Both the position numbers and the translations under genes were made by a program. The notes below the pieces were generated by a model. The model saw only the letters and a list, made by a program, of their open reading frames with translations. It ran no database searches and was not told the DNA's origin. From Paraburkholderia flava (GTDB lineage: Bacteria > Pseudomonadota > Gammaproteobacteria > Burkholderiales > Burkholderiaceae): a stretch of 64,000 nucleotides of DNA. Where the stretch lies: positions 2,146,193 to 2,210,192 of the forward strand of contig NZ_SMRO01000001.1 in the NCBI RefSeq assembly GCF_004359985.1. The letters are read 5' to 3'. Below are positions 8,972 to 17,728 of this stretch, piece by piece (positions within the stretch are counted from its first letter, which is position 1; every line of letters begins with the position of its first letter).

Positions 8972-8988
8972 GGGGGCAGACGTCTGCG

Positions 8989-9918
8989 TTACCCCGGCGC
9001 GCGACGTTTCCGTGCCTGTCCTTCGTGGTCCATGCGCAGACGCAAGCGCGGCGTCACGAAGTCGAGAAACGCGCGCAGTTTCAGCGGCAACGGTGCCTGT
9101 CCGCGATGCACGAGGTGGATCGGCAACGGCTCGGGTTCGAACCGTTCGAGCACGACGCGCAGCGTCTTGTCGCGCACGGCGTCCGCGATCTGGTACGACA
9201 GCACGCGCGTGATCCCGACGCCTAACAGCGTCGCGGCGATCGCGGCATCCGCAGTATTGACGACGAGCCGCGAATGAATCGGCACCTCGATTGCCGACTT
9301 GCCCGACCCGAAGGCCCACACGCGAGCGGACTCGATGCCCTCGAACGTGATGCATCGATGCGCGGTTAAATCGGCGGGTTTCGTCGGCACACGATGTTCG
9401 GCGAGATACGCGGGACTCGCGCACATCACGCGACGGATCGTGCCGACACCCATCGCGACCAGCGTGCTGTCGGGCAGCGTGCCGATGCGGACCGCGACGT
9501 CGACGTGCTCGTCCATCAGATGCATGAAGCGATCCGCCAGCATGAGCCGGATGTCGATCTCCGGGTACGCGGCGAGAAACTCGGCGATCACCGGCACGAC
9601 ATGCAGACGTCCGAACACGACCGGCGCCGTGACCACGAGCTCGCCTCTCGGCGACGCGTATTCGCCGGTCGCCGCGCGTTCCGCTTCGCCCAGGTCTTCG
9701 AGAATGCGCCGGCATGCGGCGAGATACGACTGACCGGTTTCCGTCAGCGCGAGTTGACGCGTCGTCCGATGCAGCAGACGCGTCTTCAGATGCGCTTCCA
9801 GTTCGCCGATCTTGCGGCTGACCGTCGCGAGCGGCATGCCGAGACGCCGCGCGGCCGCCGAGAAACTGCCCGCCTCGACGACAGCGATCAGCACAGACAT
9901 CGATTCGAGTCGATCCAT
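8989..9918 (-). CDS. LysR-family transcriptional regulator
   Basis: 309 aa from ATG 9918 (MDRLESMSVLIAVVEAGSFS). The open frame continues upstream for 33 codons, but LysR proteins start at this point. The HTH is AAARRLGMPLATVSRKIGELE and the effector domain follows from about residue 90. It ends in a basic tail. It is transcribed divergently from the AhpD-like/PNPOx-like gene pair at 10047-11249, which it probably controls. The converging end abuts the LysR gene at 8075-8971, with only 17 bases between the two stops. Confidence 0.9.
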   Translation of the reverse strand: MDRLESMSVLIAVVEAGSFSAAARRLGMPLATVSRKIGELEAHLKTRLLHRTTRQLALTETGQSYLAACRRILEDLGEAERAATGEYASPRGELVVTAPVVFGRLHVVPVIAEFLAAYPEIDIRLMLADRFMHLMDEHVDVAVRIGTLPDSTLVAMGVGTIRRVMCASPAYLAEHRVPTKPADLTAHRCITFEGIESARVWAFGSGKSAIEVPIHSRLVVNTADAAIAATLLGVGITRVLSYQIADAVRDKTLRVVLERFEPEPLPIHLVHRGQAPLPLKLRAFLDFVTPRLRLRMDHEGQARKRRAPG

Positions 9919-10046
9919 CGAACTATCTCGTTTGGCGGGAGGATGATTCTCGATACTGCTGGATTCTCTTTGAAAATGGAAGTGCGTATTGTTGGACACA
10001 TCGCAACCGCGCTTCATTTCTACCGTTCATTTCAAAGGAAACAGCC

Positions 10047-10598
10047 ATGTCCCGCATTCCCGTACCCGCCACGATCGCCGACGCGCCGGCTGCGTCTCGC
10101 CCGCTGCTCGAAGCCGTCGAGAAGCAACTCGGCACCGTGCCGAATCTGTTTCGTCTGATCGGCGTCAACCCGGCGGCGCTCGAAGGGCACATGGGTCTGT
10201 TCGGTGCGCTCGGCAAAGGCACCCTGTCGTTGCAGACGCGTCAGCGGATCGCCGTCGCGATCGCAGAATTCAACGGCTGCGATTACTGCCTGTCTGCTCA
10301 CGCGTATCTCGCGAAGCATCTTGCAAAACTCGACGACGCGGAGATCGCCGCGAGCCGCGACGGGCACTCGAGCGATGCAAAGGCGGAAGCGGCGGTGCGC
10401 TTCGCGCTCGCGGTTGCGCAGCAGCGCGGTCGTGTGCCCGACGCCGATCTCGATGCAGTCCGCTCGGCTGGCTACGACGACGCGCAGATCGTCGAAATCG
10501 TGCAGCACGTCGCGCTGAACGTGTGGACGAACTATCTCAACCTGGTTGCCCGGACCGATATCGATTTCCCGGTGATGCATACGCGGCACACTGCCTGA
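10047..10598 (+). CDS. Carboxymuconolactone decarboxylase / AhpD-like family protein
   Basis: 183-aa all-helical protein. The redox motif E74-x3-C78-x2-C81-x3-H85 (EFNGCDYCLSAH) is the AhpD peroxidatic signature, so a thiol-dependent peroxide or organic-hydroperoxide reductase role is more likely than lactone decarboxylation. AGGA lies 7 bases before the ATG. It is followed after 30 bases by the PNPOx-like flavoprotein gene and is divergent from a LysR. A second AhpD-like protein with nearly the same layout lies at 37321-37860. Confidence 0.9.
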   Translation: MSRIPVPATIADAPAASRPLLEAVEKQLGTVPNLFRLIGVNPAALEGHMGLFGALGKGTLSLQTRQRIAVAIAEFNGCDYCLSAHAYLAKHLAKLDDAEIAASRDGHSSDAKAEAAVRFALAVAQQRGRVPDADLDAVRSAGYDDAQIVEIVQHVALNVWTNYLNLVARTDIDFPVMHTRHTA

Positions 10599-10628
10599 AC
10601 GCAGCTGTGCTCCGCGAGGAGAACTGTG

Positions 10629-11249
10629 ATGACAGATACCCTGATGTTTCCCAGCGACGTGGCGTTCACACCGACAGTCAAGTCGATGCAGCAGCGTCTC
10701 GGCTCGCGTGATGGCTACGCACGGATGGAACAGGCGCACGGCTGGGAGACGCGTATCACGCCGGACCTCACGGCATTCATCGCGCGGCAGACGAGCGTAT
10801 TTCTCGCGACCGCAAGCGGCGACGGGCAGCCGTACATCCAGCATCGCGGCGGCCCCGCCGGTTTCCTGCACGTGATCGGCGATCGCACGATTGCGTTCGC
10901 GGATTTCGCCGGCAATCAGCAATACATCACGATGGGCAACCTGGCGGATAACCCGAAGGCGCATCTGTTTCTGATGGATTACGCGTTGCGTCGGCGGATG
11001 AAGATCTGGGGCGAAGCGCGTGTGGTGGAAGACGACGACGCGCTCGTGACATCGCTGATGCCGGCGAATTACAAGGCACGGGCGGAACGTGCGATTGTGT
11101 TTACGGTGAGCGCGTGGGACGCGAACTGTCCGCAGCACATTCCGCGTCGGTTCGAAGCGGCGGATGTCGCTGCGGCACTCGAGGAACGCGACCAGCGCAT
11201 TGCCGAGCTGGAAGCGGAAGTGCAGCGGTTGCGTGCGGGGGCCAAGTAA
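10629..11249 (+). CDS. Pyridoxamine 5'-phosphate oxidase-like flavin protein
   Basis: 206-aa split-barrel protein of the PNPOx-like superfamily. The core TSVFLATASGDGQPYIQHRGGPAG, FADFAGNQQYITMGNLADNPKAHLFLMDY and RMKIWGEARVV is typical of FMN-binding reductases of unknown substrate. The C-terminus (about residues 170-206) is a short charged heptad helix. ATG 10629 has GAGGAG 7 bases upstream; the GTG at 10626 is too close. Likely co-transcribed with the AhpD-like gene, suggesting a joint role in oxidant or electrophile detoxification. Confidence 0.87.
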   Translation: MTDTLMFPSDVAFTPTVKSMQQRLGSRDGYARMEQAHGWETRITPDLTAFIARQTSVFLATASGDGQPYIQHRGGPAGFLHVIGDRTIAFADFAGNQQYITMGNLADNPKAHLFLMDYALRRRMKIWGEARVVEDDDALVTSLMPANYKARAERAIVFTVSAWDANCPQHIPRRFEAADVAAALEERDQRIAELEAEVQRLRAGAK

Positions 11250-11284
11250 GGCGTGAAGTCACGCGAGCATCGCATGTCGCATGT

Positions 11285-11310
11285 GTCTGCTTTGCCAGGG
11301 CGAAGCAGAC
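11285..11310 (+). terminator. Hairpin after PNPOx-like gene
   Basis: Inverted repeat GTCTGCTT at 11285-11292 and AAGCAGAC at 11303-11310, with a partly pairing 10-base loop, 35 bases past the stop. No T-run follows. Confidence 0.35.
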
Positions 11311-11383
11311 AGCGCGGCGAATCACATCGGGGCACATGGGCCACGTAGAATGACACGCACGCTCATCCGCTGGTGCTCTCCCG

Positions 11384-11941
11384 ATGCCGCTCATTGCTGA
11401 AGTCACGTCGCAGCATTTCGATCGCTGGGCCGATCACCTCGAACGCCTGTTCGCGGAGTCGGGGCGCGACGGTATGCCGTTATTTTCGCCGCTCGAAACG
11501 TGGCCCGGCGCGTCGTCACCCGAAGGCCGCAGTCGTTACGAAAAACGTTTTGCATTGCCGGTGAAGTCGCCGGGATGGGCGCGTGCGTGGATCGTCGACG
11601 ACGCTGACGGCCGACCGATCGCGCATCTCGATCTCACGGGTTCGACGATTCCTTCGGAGATGCATCGCACCACGCTCGGGATCGGATGCGAGCGGGCGTT
11701 TTGCGGGCAGGGGCTTGGTCGCGCGCTGATGGTGCACGCGATCGATTTCGTCGCAGATAGCGGGATCGAATGGATCGATCTGCACGTGTTCAGCGAGAAC
11801 GACGTGGCGATTTCGTTGTACCGATCGTTTGGTTTTGTCGAGACGGGGCGTACCGCGGACCGCTTTCGTCTGCGTGGCCGCTCGGTGGACGATGTGGCGA
11901 TGAGTTTGCGCGTCTCGCCGCGTCGGGCATCGGAAGGCTGA
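11384..11941 (+). CDS. GNAT-family N-acetyltransferase
   Basis: 185-aa acetyl-CoA-dependent acyltransferase. The acetyl-CoA loop is GIGCERAFCGQGLGRALM (Q/R-x-x-G-x-G/A motif), followed by the beta-5/alpha-4 region IEWIDLHVFSENDVAISLYRSFGF, which is the standard GNAT C-terminal half. The N-terminal half is short and generic. Target (antibiotic, amino acid or protein) unknown. It stands alone between two unrelated units. Confidence 0.85.
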   Translation: MPLIAEVTSQHFDRWADHLERLFAESGRDGMPLFSPLETWPGASSPEGRSRYEKRFALPVKSPGWARAWIVDDADGRPIAHLDLTGSTIPSEMHRTTLGIGCERAFCGQGLGRALMVHAIDFVADSGIEWIDLHVFSENDVAISLYRSFGFVETGRTADRFRLRGRSVDDVAMSLRVSPRRASEG

Positions 11942-12103
11942 TGCGGCGGGTTTTCCCGCATTTTCGCATTCGCGAAATGCGTTCCGTCCGTGCCCGCCCC
12001 GAGCAGAAAAGTAATACGGCTGACACTACCCGTTAAGATAATCGTTGGTTGACGCTGCGCCGCATATGGCGCGTTTCCCTTTCCGTCGCCGAGGAGAATC
12101 GAG

Positions 12104-13027
12104 ATGAACGAGCAGGATCCGACACCCGATGCACTGCTGGACGAGCGGCGTCGCCGCTTCGAGGAAGATCTCGTCGATGCGTACGACGAAGAACTCGAGA
12201 TGGAAGTGGACGACCGTCTGCTCGACGGCTCGTCCGCGCTCACACCCGAGGCCCGCGAATCGCGCAAGCAATATTTCCGCGAGTTGTTCCGGCTGCAGGG
12301 CGAACTCGTCAAGCTGCAGGACTGGATCGTGCACACCGGTCACCGGATGGTCGTGATCTTTGAAGGACGCGATGCAGCGGGCAAGGGCGGCGCGATCAAG
12401 CGCATCACGCAGCGGCTCAATCCGCGTGTGTGCCGGGTCGTTGCGCTGCCGGCGCCGAGCAACCGCGAACGTACGCAGTGGTACTTCCAGCGCTATGCGA
12501 CGCATCTTCCGGCCGGCGGCGAGATGGTGCTGTTCGATCGTAGCTGGTACAACCGCGCGGGCGTCGAGCGCGTGATGGGCTTTTGCAACGATGACGAATA
12601 CGAAGAGTTTTTCCGCTCGGTGCCCGAGTTCGAAAAAATGCTCGTGCGCAGCGGCGTGCAGATCCTGAAGTACTGGTTTTCGATCACCGACGAAGAGCAG
12701 GAAATCCGCTTCCAGGCGCGCATTCAGGATCCGTTGAAGCAGTGGAAGCTGAGCCCGATGGATCTGGAAAGCCGTCGTCGCTGGGAGGCATACACGCACG
12801 CGAAGGAAGTGATGCTGCAGCGCTCGCACATTCCGGAAGCGCCGTGGTGGGTCGTGCAGGCCGTCGACAAGAAGCGCGCGCGCCTGAACTGCATCCACCA
12901 TCTGCTGAGCCAGGTGCCGTACACCGAGGTCGAGCATTCGACGGTGTCGCTGCCGGAGCGCGTGCACCACGCGGAGTACATCCGCCAGCCGGTGCCGTCG
13001 TCGATGATCGTTCCTGATCTCTACTGA
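12104..13027 (+). CDS. ppk2: Polyphosphate kinase 2 (PPK2), class I
   Basis: 307 aa. PPK2 transfers phosphate between polyphosphate and nucleotides, mainly making GTP/ATP from GDP/ADP at the expense of polyP. Walker A is GRDAAGKGG (88-96), Walker B is MVLFDRSWYNR (D145, R146), and the lid-type YFQRYATHLPAGGE and WKLSPMDLESRRRWEAY segments are diagnostic. A single catalytic domain and this length fit class I. AGGAG lies 8 bases before the ATG. It converges on a Pit phosphate transporter gene, a sensible functional neighbour. Confidence 0.94.
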   Translation: MNEQDPTPDALLDERRRRFEEDLVDAYDEELEMEVDDRLLDGSSALTPEARESRKQYFRELFRLQGELVKLQDWIVHTGHRMVVIFEGRDAAGKGGAIKRITQRLNPRVCRVVALPAPSNRERTQWYFQRYATHLPAGGEMVLFDRSWYNRAGVERVMGFCNDDEYEEFFRSVPEFEKMLVRSGVQILKYWFSITDEEQEIRFQARIQDPLKQWKLSPMDLESRRRWEAYTHAKEVMLQRSHIPEAPWWVVQAVDKKRARLNCIHHLLSQVPYTEVEHSTVSLPERVHHAEYIRQPVPSSMIVPDLY

Positions 13028-13067
13028 TCGCGCTTTTTTCTACCGATCTTTCTACCGATGTTCGATG

Positions 13068-13099
13068 CCGGCCCGCTTCATAGCGGGCCGGTTTGTTTT
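13068..13099 (+). terminator. Rho-independent terminator of ppk2
   Basis: Stem CCGGCCCGCT (13068-13077) and AGCGGGCCGG (13082-13091), loop TCAT, followed by TTTGTTTT. It lies 41 bases past the ppk2 stop. Confidence 0.85.
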
Positions 13100-13140
13100 G
13101 GCGGGACGCTTTTCGTCGCGATGCTTCATAAAATCAGGCC

Positions 13141-13171
13141 AAAAAAAAGCAGCGCGGCCGAACCGCGCTGC
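13141..13171 (-). terminator. Rho-independent terminator of the pit gene
   Basis: On the minus strand the stem GCAGCGCGG/CCGCGCTGC (13149-13171, 5-base loop) is followed by a run of eight T (13141-13148). It lies 100 bases past the transporter stop and faces the ppk2 terminator. Confidence 0.85.
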
Positions 13172-13271
13172 CCAATCGCTGAAGCACCTTCAATTGCGCT
13201 GAAGTCTCTTCAACCGGTAATGCGTTGGTGATGCGTTGCCGGTCTCACAACCGGCAACGGCCATCAGGCAA

Positions 13272-14855
13272 TCAGAACACCTGACGGAACACCCAGTACA
13301 GCCCAGCCGCCAGTCCGATCGACACCGGCAGCGTCAGCACCCAGGCGAGCACCAGGCTGCGCACCGTGTTCCATTGCAGACCCGAGCCGTTCGCGGCCAT
13401 CGTGCCCGCGACACCCGACGACAGCACGTGCGTCGTCGATACCGGCAGGCCGTACATGTCCGCTGCGCCGATCGTCACCATCGCGACCAGTTCCGCCGAT
13501 GCGCCCTGGCCGTAGGTCAGATGCTGCTTGCCGATCTTCTCGCCGACCGTCACGACGATCCGCTTCCAGCCGACCATCGTGCCGAGGCCCAGCGCGATCG
13601 CGACGGCCACCTTCACCCACGTCGGGATGAACTTGGTCGCGTGGTCGGTCTGCTTCTTGAAGTTGTCGATCGCGGCCTGGTCTTCCGTCGAGAACGCGGG
13701 CTGCTTCGCCTTGTCGATCAGGCGGATCGCTTCCGACGCGACGTACATGTTGTTGCGCACGTTGTCGACGGTGTCCTGCGGCACGTTTGCCATCGAGCCC
13801 GACGCACCGACCTGCTGGCTGATCTGCGTCGTCAGCTGCTGCAGCGCGGGCAGTGTGGCCGGCGTCAGCTGACGCGTCTGCACGTAGGTCTCGACGTCGT
13901 GGCGCGCGTTCGTCGACGGCGGTGCGCCGTTCGTGTAGTGACTCAGCGCGCTTGCGGCCTGCTGTGCGACGGCGATGAAGGTCTGCGTTTCGGCGGGCGT
14001 CACGGCCTTGTTCAGCGCGTACGCGGTGGGCACCGTGCCGATCAGGATCAGCATGATGAGGCCCATGCCCTTCTGACCGTCGTTCGAACCGTGCGCGAAC
14101 GACACGCCCGTACACGTGAGGATCAGCAGGCAGCGAATCCAGAACGGCGGCGGCTTGTTGCCGGTCGGCTCCGCGTACAGCGCGGGCACCCGGATGACCG
14201 CCTTCAGCACGAGCAGCAGCAGTGCGGCGAGCAGGAAGCCGACGATCGGCGAGAACAGCAGCGACTTGCCGACGCCGAGCGCCTGGCTCCAGTCGACGCC
14301 GCTCGTGCCCGACGAGCCGTGCAGCATCTGGTTCATCAGACCGACACCGATGATCGAACCGATCAGCGTGTGCGAGCTCGACGACGGCAGGCCGAAGTAC
14401 CACGTGCCCAGATTCCAGATGATCGCGGCGATCAGCAGTGCGAAGACCATCGAGAAGCCCGCGCTGCTGCCGACCTGAAGAATCAGCTCGACGGGCAGCA
14501 GTTGCAGGATGCCGAACGCGACCGCGCCGGTCGACGTCAGCACGCCCAGAAAATTCCACGCACCGGACCACACGACCGCGAGGTTCGGCGTCAACGAATG
14601 CGTGTAGATCACGGTGGCGACCGCGTTCGCGGTGTCGTGGAAGCCGTTCACGAACTCGAAGCCGAGCGCGATCAGCAGTGCGATACCGAGTAGCAGATAC
14701 GGCAGGATCGACGATTGCCGCACGGGTGCGAGGTCGTCGATCAGATGGGTCGCGCAATAAATCGCTCCAACAGCGATCACGACCAGGAAGATCAGCAGGC
14801 CGATACTACGGCGACCGGTTGAGGCACTCGACTGGGGATACGAAAGTTCCGGCAT
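13272..14855 (-). CDS. pit: Low-affinity inorganic phosphate transporter, Pit family
   Basis: 527-aa inner-membrane H+/phosphate (metal-phosphate) symporter. The two inverted PHO-4 repeats are visible: GFEFVNGFHDTANAVATVIYT near residue 65 and SFAHGSNDGQKGMGLIML near residue 255, with SSSSHTLIGSIIG and GLPVSTTHVLSSGVAG as the paired Ser/Thr-His motifs. A large hydrophilic loop (about 290-415) separates the halves. It converges with ppk2, linking phosphate entry and polyphosphate use. A weak PHO-box-like element lies about 65 bases upstream. Confidence 0.93.
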   Translation of the reverse strand: MPELSYPQSSASTGRRSIGLLIFLVVIAVGAIYCATHLIDDLAPVRQSSILPYLLLGIALLIALGFEFVNGFHDTANAVATVIYTHSLTPNLAVVWSGAWNFLGVLTSTGAVAFGILQLLPVELILQVGSSAGFSMVFALLIAAIIWNLGTWYFGLPSSSSHTLIGSIIGVGLMNQMLHGSSGTSGVDWSQALGVGKSLLFSPIVGFLLAALLLLVLKAVIRVPALYAEPTGNKPPPFWIRCLLILTCTGVSFAHGSNDGQKGMGLIMLILIGTVPTAYALNKAVTPAETQTFIAVAQQAASALSHYTNGAPPSTNARHDVETYVQTRQLTPATLPALQQLTTQISQQVGASGSMANVPQDTVDNVRNNMYVASEAIRLIDKAKQPAFSTEDQAAIDNFKKQTDHATKFIPTWVKVAVAIALGLGTMVGWKRIVVTVGEKIGKQHLTYGQGASAELVAMVTIGAADMYGLPVSTTHVLSSGVAGTMAANGSGLQWNTVRSLVLAWVLTLPVSIGLAAGLYWVFRQVF

Positions 14856-14919
14856 GGCCTTGGTCTCTCGGTGAGGGTCGCAGGGAGTTACGATCCTGGT
14901 CGGGACGTGTGTCGTGCCG

Positions 14920-14937
14920 ATGACAATTCAGTGTCGG
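14920..14937 (-). promoter_or_regulatory. Weak PHO-box-like element upstream of pit
   Basis: Minus-strand sequence CCGACACTGAATTGTCAT has two CTGTCA-like half-sites 11 bases apart (CCGACA and TTGTCA), the spacing of a PhoB site. Several positions deviate from consensus, so this is only a candidate. The rest of the 294-base gap to the response regulator gene shows no gene. Confidence 0.25.
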
Positions 14938-15149
14938 ATATGCCCCCTATATGGGCACGGGCGTGCCGGGCCTGAGCCCGTGCGGGATCGGCATGAACTC
15001 GGGAGTTGTCCCAGGTGTTCGGGAAAATTGGGGAAAAGAGAGAAAAGGCGCGCGAAGGCGCGTAGAAACGGTTCGCGCCGTGCGAAGCCGGGGCGAAATC
15101 GAGGTGAATCTCGACCGTTGTCCTGATCGTTACCCCTGATTGTTACCCG

Positions 15150-15497
15150 TTAGGGCTTGAGCACCCGATGGACCATGTCGAGCAGTTTCGCGATCGGAAA
15201 CGGTTTGCGCAGAAAGCCCTGGATCGGCACGCCCGGCGGCGACGCGATCGCGGACGTCATCACGACGGGAATGTCGGCGAGCTGCGGTACGGATTTCAAC
15301 GCGTTCACCAGCGCGACGCCGTCCATGCCCGGCATCATCCAGTCCGACACGACGACGTCGGGACGCTCGCTGCGCGCCGAGCGCATCGCGAGTGCGCCGT
15401 TGGGCGCAGTCCGCACGCGGTAACCTTCGCCTTTCAACAGCGTTTCCATCGCACGGAGCAAATTGAGGTCGTCTTCGACGAGCAGTATCGTTGCCAT
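15150..15497 (-). CDS. Single-domain (CheY-like) response regulator
   Basis: 115-aa receiver domain from ATG 15497, which has AGGGA just upstream. Acidic pocket ED/D at residues 8-10, phospho-acceptor D52 in VVVSDWMMPGMDG, conserved T81 and K98 (GFLRKPF). There is no output domain, so it must act by protein-protein contact or as a phosphate sink. No histidine kinase is nearby, making it an orphan. The 71 codons of open frame upstream are not part of the gene. Confidence 0.87.
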   Translation of the reverse strand: MATILLVEDDLNLLRAMETLLKGEGYRVRTAPNGALAMRSARSERPDVVVSDWMMPGMDGVALVNALKSVPQLADIPVVMTSAIASPPGVPIQGFLRKPFPIAKLLDMVHRVLKP

Positions 15498-15621
15498 TTT
15501 TTTCCCTGAGCCTGATGGTGGTTCAGCAATCCGTGTTCCACGCTTCACGTCCCGCGTCTGCCATGGCGAACCCGGCGTCGCAGATCCTGTCTCACTCGCA
15601 CGTTTTTCTCCCGGAGTTGCC

Positions 15622-16026
15622 ATGCGTATGCATTCGTTCCGAAGCGATACCGGAAGCGGTACCAATTCATGCCGCCATCGTCGTGTTGCCGTCGCGCTGT
15701 GCGCGGTCATGCTCTACGTGCTGCCGGGCGGCGCGGCGTGGGCCGCGAGCTTCGACTGCACGAAGGCGAAACAGCCCGACGAGCGCGCGATCTGCGCGTC
15801 GCGTGCGTTGAGCGAGCAGGACGTCGAGATGGCGGTCCGCTTCGAAATGCTGACCGGGCTCGTCGCGATGGGCACGCGCGGCGACATGCAGGACGCGCAG
15901 CACGACTGGCTGCAGCGTCGCGGCCGCTGCGGCGCGTCGCGCAGTTGCCTCGCCACCGCGTATCGCGAGCGCATCGATGTGCTCAAGCAGCAGTACCAGC
16001 AATTAAAGAGCCGCGGTCCGTTCTAG
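15622..16026 (+). CDS. LprI-N/DUF1311-like periplasmic protein
   Basis: 134 aa with an N-terminal signal peptide (RRVAVALCAVMLYVLPGGAAWA, cleaved before ASFDC). The mature start FDCTKAKQPDERAICASRALSEQDVEM is the LprI N-terminal (lysozyme inhibitor-like, DUF1311) motif with its Cys pair. A later CGASRSC pair is likely a second disulfide. Periplasmic location is expected; lysozyme inhibition is known only for some family members. ATG 15622 has CGGAG six bases upstream. It diverges from the response regulator. Confidence 0.75.
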   Translation: MRMHSFRSDTGSGTNSCRHRRVAVALCAVMLYVLPGGAAWAASFDCTKAKQPDERAICASRALSEQDVEMAVRFEMLTGLVAMGTRGDMQDAQHDWLQRRGRCGASRSCLATAYRERIDVLKQQYQQLKSRGPF

Positions 16027-16130
16027 TCCGTTCTTTCTTCCCGCCCGATCGTCGATAATGCCTTCTGCATGCGCGCGCGGTTCGTGCGCGCGGCTTCAAC
16101 GTTGTCACGGAGAGTCGGGAAGAGCACGAG

Positions 16131-16946
16131 ATGAAAACGAAAACGACATGGAAGAGATGGCTGGGGGCAGTGCTGGGCGTGCTGCTGGTCACGACGGGCA
16201 CGATGGCTACGATGGGTACGGCTCACGCGAAGGACTGGTCGACGATCCGTTTCGGCGTCGATCCGAGCTATCCGCCGTTCGAATCGAAGTCCGCTGACGG
16301 CAAGCTGGTCGGCTTCGATATCGATGTCGGCAATGAACTGTGCCGGCGCCTGAACGCGAAGTGCGTGTGGGTCGAGAACGCATTCGACGGCATGATTCCC
16401 GGCCTGAAGGCACGCAAGTTCGACGGCGTGCTGTCGACGATGTCGATGACGCCCGCGCGCGTCAAACAGATCGCGTTCTCCGCGAAGCTGTTCCATGTGC
16501 CGACGCGCCTCGTCGCGAAGAAAGGCTCGAACATCGAACCGACCGCGAGTTCGCTCGCCGGCAAATCTGTCGGCGTGGAGCAGGGCTCGATGCAGGAGAC
16601 CTACGCGAAGACCCACTGGGGCACGAAGGGCGTGAATATCGTGTCGTATGCGGATCAGGACCAGGTCTACGTGGATCTGCTCGCCGGACGACTCGACGCG
16701 TCGCTGCAAAACGCGGTGCAGGCCGAGCGCGGCTTTCTCGATACGTCGCGTGGTGCGCCGTATGCATTCGCCGGTCCGACGCTCGACGACAGCGCGATCT
16801 TCGGACCCGGCACCGCGATCGGGCTGCGCAAGGAGGATACCGATCTGAAGGAGAAACTCGACGGCGCGATTGCCGCGATGATCAAGGACGGGACCTACAA
16901 GCGCATCGCGGACAAGTATTTCGACTTCGACGTGTACGGCGATTAA
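16131..16946 (+). CDS. Periplasmic amino-acid-binding protein of an ABC transporter (HisJ/ArgT-like)
   Basis: 271 aa, family 3 solute-binding protein. Signal peptide ends at GTAHA (about residue 33). The binding-site elements FGVDPSYPPFESKSADGKL, VGFDIDVGNELCRRL, NAFDGMIPGLKARKFDGVLSTMSMTPAR and GKSVGVEQGSMQETYAK match the Lys/Arg/Orn/His-binding group. No permease or ATPase gene is adjacent, so it must share a transporter encoded elsewhere. Converges with cyanase 33 bases away. Confidence 0.9.
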   Translation: MKTKTTWKRWLGAVLGVLLVTTGTMATMGTAHAKDWSTIRFGVDPSYPPFESKSADGKLVGFDIDVGNELCRRLNAKCVWVENAFDGMIPGLKARKFDGVLSTMSMTPARVKQIAFSAKLFHVPTRLVAKKGSNIEPTASSLAGKSVGVEQGSMQETYAKTHWGTKGVNIVSYADQDQVYVDLLAGRLDASLQNAVQAERGFLDTSRGAPYAFAGPTLDDSAIFGPGTAIGLRKEDTDLKEKLDGAIAAMIKDGTYKRIADKYFDFDVYGD

Positions 16947-16979
16947 TCGATTGATCGTTGCCTGGCGACGCGTCAGGTG

Positions 16980-17429
16980 TCAGTAGCGCTTGTACGGCAG
17001 GAACTTGCCGGACAGCATGACCTTGACGCGATCGCCTTTCGGATCGGCTTCGCGCTGGATGTCCATCGAGAAGTCGATCGCACTCATGATCCCGTCGCCG
17101 AATTCCTCGTGAATCAGCTCCTTGATCGTCGTGCCGTACACGTTGACGATCTCGTACCAGCGATAGATCAGCGGGTCGGTCGGCACCGCACTGGGTAGCG
17201 AGCCCTTGTACGGGACTATCTGCAGCCACGCAACGGCCTCGTCGGACAGCCCGAAGATTTCGCCCGCCGTTTCGGCCTCGCTCTTGCTGAAGGTCATCTG
17301 GCCGAGGCACGCGGCCGTCGTCCATTCCTTGCTTTGGCCGATCTTCTCGGCGACGTCGGCCCACTTCAGGCCCTTCGCCACTTTTGCGGCGACGATCATC
17401 CGGGTTACTTCGTCACGACTCGATACCAT
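16980..17429 (-). CDS. cynS: Cyanate hydratase (cyanase)
   Basis: 149 aa. Cyanase decomposes cyanate with bicarbonate to ammonia and CO2, as a homodecamer. The catalytic triad R90, E93, S116 is present in LIYRWYEIVNVYG and EEFGDGIMSAIDFSMD, corresponding to E. coli R96, E99, S122 with a constant offset of 6. The N-terminal helical domain (WADVAEKIGQSKEWTTAACLGQM) and C-terminal GDRVKVMLSGKFLPYKRY are complete. No cynR or cynT is adjacent, unlike the E. coli operon. Confidence 0.97.
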   Translation of the reverse strand: MVSSRDEVTRMIVAAKVAKGLKWADVAEKIGQSKEWTTAACLGQMTFSKSEAETAGEIFGLSDEAVAWLQIVPYKGSLPSAVPTDPLIYRWYEIVNVYGTTIKELIHEEFGDGIMSAIDFSMDIQREADPKGDRVKVMLSGKFLPYKRY

Positions 17430-17728
17430 GGTGCGCTCCGTCGAGGAATGAATGGCAATGGCCGCGCGGTCGACGCGGCTGGGTTCATTCTACGAACGGC
17501 AAAAATCCTGCGTGCGGGAATGTGCGGCAATTTTGAGCATGCAGTCGGAGTACGGGCGATGCATAAGTGCCGGCCCAGCTATCTGTCCGCATGCCGGTTG
17601 GCAGTGGTATGCGCTGTACCGCGAGCGCTATCGATAACGATCAGCTGTCTCGCGCTCGCCTGCGCTCGCGCGTATCGCGCGGCGAGCGCATGCGATGCGA
17701 GCACACCGTATCGATGTCCGTCGCCCGA

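Noticed and set aside
13236..14757. Long plus- and minus-strand shadow frames over the Pit gene
   Set aside because: Arg/His/Asp-rich composition typical of alternate frames in high-G+C DNA; the Pit frame has complete family motifs.
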